From contig JAFQXE010000038.1 of NCBI GenBank assembly GCA_017407125.1, forward strand, positions 124,001 to 188,000: DNA of 64,000 nucleotides, in the 5' to 3' direction. Position 1 is the stretch's first letter, and every line of letters starts with the position of its first letter. This DNA is from Thermoguttaceae bacterium (lineage in GTDB: Bacteria > Planctomycetota > Planctomycetia > Pirellulales > Thermoguttaceae). Positions 36,233 to 43,527 of the stretch are shown in pieces. A program made the translations under genes and the position numbers. The notes beneath the pieces were generated by a model. The model saw only the letters and a list, made by a program, of their open reading frames with translations, had not been told where the DNA came from and ran no database searches.

Positions 36233-36278
36233 GATATGTCCTCTGTGTGGTGAATCAGCTTAAATGGTTACTGGAACG

Positions 36279-36617
36279 TTAATGATAATCTCCAATGTCA
36301 ATTAAAATTATGCTTTGAATTTCCTTTAAGTCTGCCTGTCTGACAGGTTTGGAAAGCTTGTCAGGGTTGGGTTCCAAAAGCAGACGTTTTTTAGCTGACA
36401 CCCAAATTGCAAAAATGTCGCCGTTTGTCTGTAATTTATGCAATTTCAATGGCGGAACAGCAAGGATGTAATGCAAATCCTGAAGGTTGTCTACAAGACG
36501 CATTTGTTCCAGACGCCTTTTGACCACGTCTGACGAAACGTCTGGATGTTTTCTCTTAAGGGTTTTGCCGTCAGTAAAGAGCTTTTCAACTCTTGAACAT
36601 GTAAACAGGATTTCCAT
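36279..36617 (-). CDS. higB: HigB-like toxin of the RelE/ParE fold
   Basis: 112 residues. The sequence ends with an RLLLEPNP segment and IILIDIGDYH, and contains LQDLHYILAVPPLKLHKL followed by an IFAIWVSAKKRLLLEP core strand, matching small HigB/RelE-type mRNA interferases that act on ribosome-bound mRNA. It is upstream of, and cotranscribed with, a HigA-type antitoxin gene, the gene order typical of higBA. Aaggacatttttt provides the ribosome binding site. Both genes should be controlled by the palindrome at 36667-36685. Activity is inferred from family and context. Confidence 0.75.
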   Translation of the reverse strand: MEILFTCSRVEKLFTDGKTLKRKHPDVSSDVVKRRLEQMRLVDNLQDLHYILAVPPLKLHKLQTNGDIFAIWVSAKKRLLLEPNPDKLSKPVRQADLKEIQSIILIDIGDYH

Positions 36618-36656
36618 AAAAAATGTCCTTGATTGTTTTCGGATTATTTATCGGCT

Positions 36657-36685
36657 ATTATAATCGATTTACCTGACAGGTAAAT
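36657..36685 (-). promoter_or_regulatory. Autoregulated promoter/operator of the toxin-antitoxin operon
   Basis: The 19 bp palindrome ATTTACCTGACAGGTAAAT occupies 36667-36685 and overlaps the likely -35 box (TTTACC on the minus strand, about 36679-36684). TATAAT lies at 36657-36662 with a 16-base spacer. This is where the antitoxin is expected to bind. Confidence 0.75.
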
Positions 36686-36842
36686 AGGTTTCGTCGAATT
36701 ATTAGTAAAAATTTTCGAAAAAAGTGGAAAAATCTTCAAAAAAATCGGAGAAACCGTACTAAATAAGCAATTAGCGTGAGCGCTCATCCCTATTCCCTAC
36801 TCCCTATTCCCGAATTTTTCAAATGCGATACAATAATACGCC

Positions 36843-37856
36843 ATGAAAGATTTACTAAAACGATTCGGGCTGGACGGGTTTATCGTCCTGTTGTTTACCG
36901 CGATTTTTCTGGCGTGGCTGTATCCAGAACCGGGCGCGGTGAAATGGCATGGCGTATCGCTGTCGGACGTCGCGCACTGGGGCGTGTCGGTAATCTTCTT
37001 TCTCTACGGGCTGCGGCTGAACTGGTCTGAGATTTATTCCGGCTTGAGCAATTATCGGCTCCATCTGGTAACGCAAAGCGGCGTGTTTATCATTTTCCCG
37101 CTGGTTGTGTTGCCGATGACGTACTACTTTGGACGTCAGCCGGACGGGACGATTTCAACGCTGTGGCTGGGGATTTTTTTCCTTTCCGCCCTGCCCTCCA
37201 CAGTGTCGTCTTCCGTCGTGATGGTCAACATCGCCAAAGGGAACGTACCCGGCGCGATATTCAACGCCAGCATTTCCAGCCTGCTGGGCGTCTTTATTAC
37301 GCCGCTGTGGATGTCGATTTTCGTCAACGCCCAGTCCGGGTCAGGACGAGAACTTTACTCCATATTTATATCGTTGATTATTCAAGTGATCGTTCCCATC
37401 GTTGCCGGGGTGAGCCTGAACCGATACTGGGGGAACTTCGCTCGAACGCATAAAAAACTCCTGAGCAAGTTTGATCAGAGCGTTATTATCCTGATTGTCT
37501 ACACGTCATTTTGCAGCTCGTTCAAAGAAGGACAGTTCTCGACCTTGTCGACGCCGACGCTATTTGCGCTCTCGGCGGGTATGATAGCGCTGTTCTTTGT
37601 CGCCTATACGATCATGGGCGTTATCTGCCGAGCGCTGAGATTCAATCGGGAGGATACAATCACCGCTCTGTTTTGCGGGTCAAAGAAATCGCTCGTACAC
37701 GGCGCAGTGATGTCGCAGATTATTCTGACCGACCCCGCCATGGCGGGAATTCTGCTTTTGCCGACGATGCTCTATCACGCGTTGCAGCTGATAATCGTCA
37801 GCATTTTAGCGCGAAGATGGGCGGCGGGAAGTGAGGCAGTAGGCAGTAGGCAATAG
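36843..37856 (+). CDS. SBF-like (bile acid:sodium symporter family) transporter
   Basis: 337 residues with about ten hydrophobic helices. ALPSTVSSSVVMVNIAKGN and FCGSKKSLVHGAVMSQIIL are hallmark segments of the SBF-like/YfeH branch of the bile acid:sodium symporter superfamily, whose physiological substrate is generally unknown. It is in the inner membrane. The last residues (EAVGSRQ) and the stop codon are encoded by a word repeat (gcagtaggcagtaggcaatag) that begins at the 3' end of the gene, so the repeat has supplied a new C-terminus. No associated regulator is nearby. Confidence 0.85.
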   Translation: MKDLLKRFGLDGFIVLLFTAIFLAWLYPEPGAVKWHGVSLSDVAHWGVSVIFFLYGLRLNWSEIYSGLSNYRLHLVTQSGVFIIFPLVVLPMTYYFGRQPDGTISTLWLGIFFLSALPSTVSSSVVMVNIAKGNVPGAIFNASISSLLGVFITPLWMSIFVNAQSGSGRELYSIFISLIIQVIVPIVAGVSLNRYWGNFARTHKKLLSKFDQSVIILIVYTSFCSSFKEGQFSTLSTPTLFALSAGMIALFFVAYTIMGVICRALRFNREDTITALFCGSKKSLVHGAVMSQIILTDPAMAGILLLPTMLYHALQLIIVSILARRWAAGSEAVGSRQ

Positions 37857-37915
37857 GCAGTAGGGGTGAGCGCGAAGCGTAACTTCTCACTCCTCACTCC
37901 TCACTCCTAACTATT
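37829..37915. repeat. Word-repeat element at the 3' end of the transporter gene
   Basis: Words of ggcagta are followed by a core gtgagcgcgaagcgtaac and then by ctcactcctcactcctcactcc. The 3' half (cactcctcactcct..taacta) recurs at 48772-48803. It lies between convergent genes. Confidence 0.6.
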
Positions 37916-37917
37916 TT

Positions 37918-39039
37918 CTACAGCGCCTTGCAGAAGACGACAAAGTACTGAATGTGCGTCGGGCCTTGAGGGGTGGCGAATCCGTCGATATCAACGCAGT
38001 ACGCCATGCCGGGCGAAACCTGAATCGGAGACGGTCTGAAAATAACGCACAGCGGGACGCCGTAGCCAGCCTGATCGACTTTGACGCTGTCCAGTTCTAA
38101 CGATTTGACTTCCAGCCGCTTTAACGCCGCGGTTTTGGCGTTGAACATGGCGGGCGTTACGCTGATTTTGAACTTGTCGTCGCCCAGATATCGGTATTTG
38201 GCGGGATTGAGAACCAGACTCCACGCCCATTTCGCCTCAAACATGTTGACCGGCGTCAGACCGCAGGCGGGGAAAGAAAAGTAATTGTAGTCGAATTCGT
38301 TTTTCGGACGCGACGAGTCAAACGAGTACATCACGCTCCAGCGTCCCTTTTCGCCGAACCCGGTCGTTTTCATGTACGGGTTGATGCACCATCGGCGGTG
38401 CCCCAGACACTGAATGTTTTTGGGGTCGGAGTCGTTCATGTACGCTCGGACGCTGCCCTGACTTCCGCTGTCGCCGCCAGCCATGTGAAGGTTCCCGGAA
38501 GACGTTCCCTTGTAACCCCATTTATAGACTTCGTCGTTCATGCCGGACGGCTTTTCTGGCGTGTGATCCAAATGCCCAATAACTGACAGAATCCCCGCGC
38601 CGGCGGCGGCGTGAGCGGTTTGCGTTTTATCCAGCGTCATGTCGGCGTACGGCAAACCAACCAGAGCGCGAAACATCATCAAAGAACGCAGTTCTTCCTG
38701 ACCTCGTTTCATGGGAACAACCGCAAACGCCGCGGTAAGAACTGGCTGCGGCGCGTTGGGCATAGCCCCGGTAAACTGAATCTTCGCCTTTTTAATCGCG
38801 GCAAATTCCGCCGCCAGCTGAGTTGGCGTTTTAACGAAGTTGGGGTTGCGGAACGGGTCTTTTCTCGAAGGAGCGCTCGGCTTCGACAACTCCGAGGACG
38901 CGTTTTCAAACGGATTCGTTCTCGCCGGCGAGTCTGGAATTCCAAAATCGTCTTCGTCGTAACCGAAATGAAACTTCTGACCAAATGCGGTTAACGCGAA
39001 CGTAAGAACCAAAATAAAAGCGAGAGAAAAACGTCTCAT
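37918..39039 (-). CDS. Exported CAP-domain (SCP/PR-1 superfamily) protein
   Basis: 373 residues with signal peptide (MRRFSLAFILVLTFALTAFG). A variable, proline-rich region (45-70) precedes a CAP-like domain: ALVGLPYADMTLDKTQTAHA, then LGHRRWCINPYMKTTGFGEK, a pattern seen in bacterial CAP proteins (GHRRWLLNP..). A beta-rich C-terminal part follows. CAP proteins are extracytoplasmic, and bacterial ones are mostly of unknown function. A near-consensus promoter (39093-39121) is placed just upstream. It appears to be transcribed alone. Confidence 0.75.
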   Translation of the reverse strand: MRRFSLAFILVLTFALTAFGQKFHFGYDEDDFGIPDSPARTNPFENASSELSKPSAPSRKDPFRNPNFVKTPTQLAAEFAAIKKAKIQFTGAMPNAPQPVLTAAFAVVPMKRGQEELRSLMMFRALVGLPYADMTLDKTQTAHAAAGAGILSVIGHLDHTPEKPSGMNDEVYKWGYKGTSSGNLHMAGGDSGSQGSVRAYMNDSDPKNIQCLGHRRWCINPYMKTTGFGEKGRWSVMYSFDSSRPKNEFDYNYFSFPACGLTPVNMFEAKWAWSLVLNPAKYRYLGDDKFKISVTPAMFNAKTAALKRLEVKSLELDSVKVDQAGYGVPLCVIFRPSPIQVSPGMAYCVDIDGFATPQGPTHIQYFVVFCKAL

Positions 39040-39092
39040 AATATGTGCGTCCTGAAAAAAAGTATGATTGGTTGCGAATTATCGTTTTTTAT

Positions 39093-39121
39093 ATTATAAC
39101 AAAATCTCCGCCAAAAGTAAA
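39093..39121 (-). promoter_or_regulatory. Promoter of the CAP-domain gene
   Basis: On the minus strand TTTACT (39116-39121), 17 bases, TATAAT (39093-39098); the start codon is about 50 bases downstream. Confidence 0.7.
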
Positions 39122-39122
39122 G

Positions 39123-39144
39123 CGCCGTCCACGATGGGACGGCG
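39123..39144 (-). terminator. Hairpin terminator downstream of the PEP-CTERM gene
   Basis: CGCCGTCC (39123-39130) pairs with GGACGGCG (39137-39144). On the minus strand a weak T-rich stretch (ctttactttt) follows; on the plus strand there is a clear run of T. It separates the gene at 39196 from the CAP gene promoter. Confidence 0.6.
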
Positions 39145-39195
39145 ATTTTTTTATGAAAATTGAAATTTGACACGATTCAGGACGCGAAAAGTTGT

Positions 39196-41442
39196 TTATT
39201 TGCTTGCCTTGTGGCGACGAATGAGCAGCAGACCGGCAGAGCCGAGAATCAGCAGCGCCCACGTCGACGGCTCCGGAACGGCTGAATTATTGGCGCCGAC
39301 AATTGAGTCCCACGTCAAGCCCATGCGGAATTCGTCGTAGTCCCATGCCGCGCCGTTACGGAAAATTATTTGATCAAACGCCAGATTGTAGCCCTCCAGA
39401 ACCGTTTTTAATGCGGCATCCTGTTCGGCTTCAGAAAGCGTCAAGTCTGGGTCAAAGTAGACCGTCAAAATATCCGTTGAGTCTGGATTGAAGTCTATGC
39501 GAGCGATAATCAGGTGATCGTCGTTATCTACCCATTCGTATGCCGCGGTCGCTTCGTGATTGGCGGAATTCAGGTCAAAGTTTCTACCGCTTGGACTTTT
39601 GGCAAATCCGCTGAACGCCGACGCTCCACTAAACTGTCCCAACCCGAGAACTTCGGCGCCGTCGAGGTACAGTTCCGCGCCGCCTGACCAGGATCGAGCG
39701 CCGTGACCGTTCAGCAGGAATCCGTAATAAACGGTTCCCTTGACGCTTTCGCCGCCGATGTTGCCGTTGGCGTCAACCAGTCCGGCGGCTAAAAACAGTT
39801 CGTTGTCTAAATTCATCGTCGCGCTGGCGCCTCCGGGAACGCTTAACAAACCGTCTTTGCTTTCCCAGCCAGCAAACTCAAGCGATCGTCCGTCAACAAT
39901 AGACGCGTTGCTCGCTTGCCAGGCGCCTTTGTACGCTTCGCCTGTTCCCTGATAGGCTTGACCGTTAATCGCGCCTTCTGAATATCCAGAGAACGATTCT
40001 GTAACAATCGGAGTTGTTTTGAATGTGGACTCCGCCGGATTGACGTTGCTTTGCAGCAGAGAGTTCCACGTCGTTCCGAGTCGGATTTCGTCAACGTTCC
40101 AGACAGAGGCGTTGGCGCCGTTGCGGATTCGCAAAGTGTCAAATGCCGCGTTGCCGGTAGTCGTTGTTATCGAAGCCGCTGCCTGTTCTGATTCTGGCTT
40201 GGACAAGTCCGGGTCAAAATAGAACGTGATGTTGTCGTCAGCGTTGGCGTTATAGTCAATTTTGGCGATAACCAAATGCGTTTTTTTGTCGTCCAGCGTT
40301 GCGCCGTTTGTATTGAGATCAACAAGTCCGCCGGACGCGCTGCCGAAAATGCTGAACGTACTGGAACCTCCGTTTTTCCCAATACCGAGAATTTCTGAAC
40401 CGGAGCTTCTGTAAAGCTGAATCGCGGCGCCCCAGCTGGGGTAAGCGTCTGACTGGGTAAGAAAACCAATGTACAGCGTACCGGACGAGTCGTTGCCGCC
40501 ATAGTAGCCGTCGGACGCGAGCAGACCCGCGCTGTCCATGAGGACGTCGTCAGGAGCGACGTACAAATACTGTCCATTCATGGCAAGCATTCCGCCGGTT
40601 TGAGCAGCAGACTGATAGCCCTCGTAAGACAAACCCGTTGTAGAAACGGTTGCTTTTCCGGTGTCGCCGAGCCAGGTTGCAGACGGCATGCCGCCTTGGC
40701 TGGTGTATTTCTGTCCGACGAGTTCAGCCCCGGTTTTATATCCTGAAAACGTTTCGCTGTACAGCGGTTTGTTTTCGTCTAATGCTACGGTTCCAAAAAT
40801 ATCAGACGCTTTGGTTGCGACGGTTAAATTATCGTATGCAATTGTTTCGTTCGTTCCCGCGCCCAATCGAACTCGCGTTAAATCGCTGAAGGTGTTGCCG
40901 GTTGTAACCTGGGCAGCTGGACGACGATAATCAGCGTACGTCAGTTCCGTTCCCGGTTCGACAACCCACATGTAAGACGCCATGTTGCTTACGCTTCGCG
41001 ATCCGATAATGGTATACGTCTTGTCTTTTTCAACTTTAACGTTAGTATAAGCATTGGCGTTGGCTTGCGCGATGTTGAAATACTCGTTATTTCCGGAACG
41101 ACCCCAAAAATACTTTTCAGCGCCTGTTGCGAAAAATGAAACGCCAGACCATTGCGCCGTATTCAAAGCGGTTGCTGTATAATCAACTTTGAAGGTTGTT
41201 GAACCCGTTGGGACTTTGCCGGTCGTTTCCGTTCCGTTGAAAGTGATGTACGTGGTTGTATTGCTGACAACCATTTTCCCGTCCTGAGTCAGGTCGGAAC
41301 TCCAATTTCCCGACGTTCCGCCGCCGTAATTCCAGCCGGTTTTCCCGCCGCTGAAATCGTCCGTACCGATAATCTCCGCGTTGGCTATGCCCGTTATGAC
41401 AGCCAAAGCGACCAACAATCCAAGTGTAAATGTGCGTTTCAT
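39196..41442 (-). CDS. PEP-CTERM protein with duplicated LamG-like domains
   Basis: 748 residues. The signal peptide ends near ITGIANA. After an N-terminal domain (25-210), two similar domains of about 240 residues follow; each begins with TETFSGY/SETFSGY-type sequence and ends VDEIRLGTTWNSLL or YDEFRMGLTWDSIV, as in LamG-like concanavalin-fold domains. The tail VPEPSTWALLILGSAGLLL with RRHKASK is a PEP-CTERM signal, pointing to exosortase processing. A role in binding extracellular polysaccharide is inferred. The gene has its own promoter (41515-41542) and a terminator. No Shine-Dalgarno sequence is obvious before the ATG. Confidence 0.85.
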   Translation of the reverse strand: MKRTFTLGLLVALAVITGIANAEIIGTDDFSGGKTGWNYGGGTSGNWSSDLTQDGKMVVSNTTTYITFNGTETTGKVPTGSTTFKVDYTATALNTAQWSGVSFFATGAEKYFWGRSGNNEYFNIAQANANAYTNVKVEKDKTYTIIGSRSVSNMASYMWVVEPGTELTYADYRRPAAQVTTGNTFSDLTRVRLGAGTNETIAYDNLTVATKASDIFGTVALDENKPLYSETFSGYKTGAELVGQKYTSQGGMPSATWLGDTGKATVSTTGLSYEGYQSAAQTGGMLAMNGQYLYVAPDDVLMDSAGLLASDGYYGGNDSSGTLYIGFLTQSDAYPSWGAAIQLYRSSGSEILGIGKNGGSSTFSIFGSASGGLVDLNTNGATLDDKKTHLVIAKIDYNANADDNITFYFDPDLSKPESEQAAASITTTTGNAAFDTLRIRNGANASVWNVDEIRLGTTWNSLLQSNVNPAESTFKTTPIVTESFSGYSEGAINGQAYQGTGEAYKGAWQASNASIVDGRSLEFAGWESKDGLLSVPGGASATMNLDNELFLAAGLVDANGNIGGESVKGTVYYGFLLNGHGARSWSGGAELYLDGAEVLGLGQFSGASAFSGFAKSPSGRNFDLNSANHEATAAYEWVDNDDHLIIARIDFNPDSTDILTVYFDPDLTLSEAEQDAALKTVLEGYNLAFDQIIFRNGAAWDYDEFRMGLTWDSIVGANNSAVPEPSTWALLILGSAGLLLIRRHKASK

Positions 41443-41514
41443 TTGTTTGTGTATGTTAAACGTTTTACTGATTTGATGTGTTTTTGCGTATTAGTATATT
41501 TATACTCAATATAT

Positions 41515-41542
41515 AGTATAATCAAGATTTTGAAAATATCAA
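41515..41542 (-). promoter_or_regulatory. Promoter of the LamG-like PEP-CTERM gene
   Basis: On the minus strand TTGATA (41537-41542), 16 bases, TATACT (41515-41520). Confidence 0.65.
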
Positions 41543-41551
41543 ATAAAAAAA

Positions 41552-41580
41552 GCCCGAAAAATCGATATTTTTCGGACTTT
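41552..41580 (-). terminator. Intrinsic terminator of the DUF1080-SGNH gene
   Basis: gcccgaaaaat and atttttcggac pair around a short loop; on the minus strand the stem is followed by a run of T (gctttttttatt). It is placed about 60 bases past the stop at 41639. Confidence 0.8.
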
Positions 41581-41638
41581 TTCAGCCTAAATTGCCGGTT
41601 ATTATAGATTTAATACGGAACCTCGGCGCGGCTAAAGG

Positions 41639-43084
41639 CTATTTGCTCAAAATCGCGTCGGCGATGGCTTTTGCCTGGGCGTCGATGGCGTGTCCTTTGA
41701 AGTGGACGCCGTCTGACCACAGGTTGTTTTTATCCATGGCGTTGGTCAGCTCGTACAGGTCGATGACCGGCAGGTTCTCTTCCTTGGCGATCTGTTTGAC
41801 GATTTCGTTCAGCTCGACGGCGCGGGCATTGTTCTTTTCGTCTCTGACCGGGGTGCTGGTAACGAGGTAAATTCTGGCGTCGGGGCATTTCGCCTTGAGG
41901 TACTGGACGCACAGCTTGTACGAGTTGCGATATTCTTCCGTCGACGTGCTGGTTTGAAGCAGGCTGTGAAGCCCATTGTTGAACGTAATGACGTCAAACT
42001 TGTTCTGTGACAGCAGGATGTCGAGATAACGCATGTAGTCGGCGTCGGAAACGCACTTGGACGACGCCCAGTATCCGTGGTAGTATTTGCCGTGAATCAG
42101 ACCGTTGACTCTGCCCTGATAGGCGTTGCAGATGGAGTCGCCGATACACAGCGCGCGCGGCAGGGCGTTGTCGGTCGAGTTGTGAATGTACGACGTCGTC
42201 CATTCGATGTTCTCTCGAACGCGGCTGGTCTTTTCCGGCTTGAACTGCTTGTACAGCGGGTCCTGTCTGTCGAGGTCGGGCGACGGCGCGGTTTGAGCGG
42301 GAATGACCCAAATGTTGCGGAATTCGACCGGGCAGCCGTGTCCGCCGAATCCGATGTGACCGGTTTTGCGTCCGTTAAACGAAGACGGCATGCTGGCATG
42401 TCCCGTTCCGCCGTAAATGGCTGTGTTGCACTGAACCATCTGTCCGTTGAGCAGAACTGTTACACGAGCCTGTTCCGTCATCTTGCCTTTGGCGTCGTAC
42501 TTGGGAGCGCGGAAGAAGATGTCGTAGGTCTGCCAGTTTCCCGGCGGCAGGCAGGCGTTGACCAGCGGCGGGAACTGCCCGTAAACGGAGCCGCACAAAC
42601 CGTCTGAATAAGAATTGACGGTGTAGTTGTCGAAGATCTGAATTTCAACGGTGTCGAAAATCAGAACGCCGTTGTTGCCCTGATTCCCCCACGGACCGTT
42701 GAAATTGGCGGGAGAGCGGTATTCCAGATGAAGCTGGAAGTCCCCGTATTCTTCTTTCGTGGCAATGTTTCCGCCGGTGCATTCCAGGTTCTTGTCTTTG
42801 TTGATAACCCACTTGGTATCCTGCCATTGATCCAGATTGGAACCGTCAAAAAGAACCTTCGCGTTTTTGGGCGCGGGCGCAAAATAGACGCTTGCCGGGT
42901 CAGGCGTAACCTTGACAGGACGGGGACGGTCGACGTCGTGAATGCGATACTCGCTCCACGGCTGCTTGGGCGTGTTGTCGTACCCGACTCTTTCGCCGTC
43001 GTTAATAAACCCTTCAGCATAGACAAGGGAAATCGCGACCGCAAAAGCCGCTGTTACAATCAGTGCAAGGTGAAATTTTTTCAT
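41639..43084 (-). CDS. Secreted DUF1080 (concanavalin-like) domain fused to SGNH/GDSL hydrolase
   Basis: I start at 43084 (MKKFHLALIVTAAFAVAISLVYA signal peptide; 481 residues), because agaggtttattc is well spaced there, not at 43189. Residues ~60-240 form a DUF1080-like domain (KVLFDGSNLDQWQ, LHLEYRSP, GQGNNGV-type strand, TYDIFFRAPKYD), a fold used by 3-keto-glycoside hydrolases and common in Planctomycetes. Residues ~285-480 are an SGNH hydrolase: ALCIGDSICNAY (block I with nucleophile Ser), TFNNGLHSL (block III) and DGVHFKGHAI (block V with catalytic Asp/His). It probably deacetylates or otherwise attacks carbohydrate. The combination in one chain is notable. Confidence 0.85.
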   Translation of the reverse strand: MKKFHLALIVTAAFAVAISLVYAEGFINDGERVGYDNTPKQPWSEYRIHDVDRPRPVKVTPDPASVYFAPAPKNAKVLFDGSNLDQWQDTKWVINKDKNLECTGGNIATKEEYGDFQLHLEYRSPANFNGPWGNQGNNGVLIFDTVEIQIFDNYTVNSYSDGLCGSVYGQFPPLVNACLPPGNWQTYDIFFRAPKYDAKGKMTEQARVTVLLNGQMVQCNTAIYGGTGHASMPSSFNGRKTGHIGFGGHGCPVEFRNIWVIPAQTAPSPDLDRQDPLYKQFKPEKTSRVRENIEWTTSYIHNSTDNALPRALCIGDSICNAYQGRVNGLIHGKYYHGYWASSKCVSDADYMRYLDILLSQNKFDVITFNNGLHSLLQTSTSTEEYRNSYKLCVQYLKAKCPDARIYLVTSTPVRDEKNNARAVELNEIVKQIAKEENLPVIDLYELTNAMDKNNLWSDGVHFKGHAIDAQAKAIADAILSK

Positions 43085-43527
43085 GAATAAACCTCTGGTT
43101 AAATGAAATGGAATAAATGTATCGTTGTAAGTTTGTTTGATCTCCAAACGACTAATAGCGATTATACATCGCCGTAAAATAAATTGCAAGAGGAGAGACA
43201 GGGGGGCAGGAAGAGAAAAAACTCGTCAGGGGGGCTTGAATTCTAGTGCGCTTTTAGTTATTCTCAAAGGTGAGAATACGGTAAAACTATTCCAAATCCT
43301 GCAATAATTAGCGCATATCCCAGCGACACGATATTGGTTAAAGTCTTCCGTTATATGAAGACAAGGCAATTTACGTCATTGCGTTTTGAATTGGCAGACG
43401 ATTTTTTAAAAATTTTTTTGAAAAGCAGTCAGAAAATCTGTCATTTTTACCCGGTTAGTTTCGTATATAGAGGAATAGACAGCAGTCTGATTGTATTAAT
43501 CCCCTTAAGCAAAGGACATAAACTACT
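43085..43527. other. Intergenic region upstream of cas13b
   Basis: No convincing gene lies in these 443 bases. A frame at 43334-43534 overlaps the cas13b start, lacks a ribosome binding site and looks spurious. Visible structures are ATTCTCA aagg TGAGAAT (43260-43277) and gtcttc..gaagac near 43342-43361. A cas13b promoter is expected here, but I could not pick one clear pair of boxes. Confidence 0.5.
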
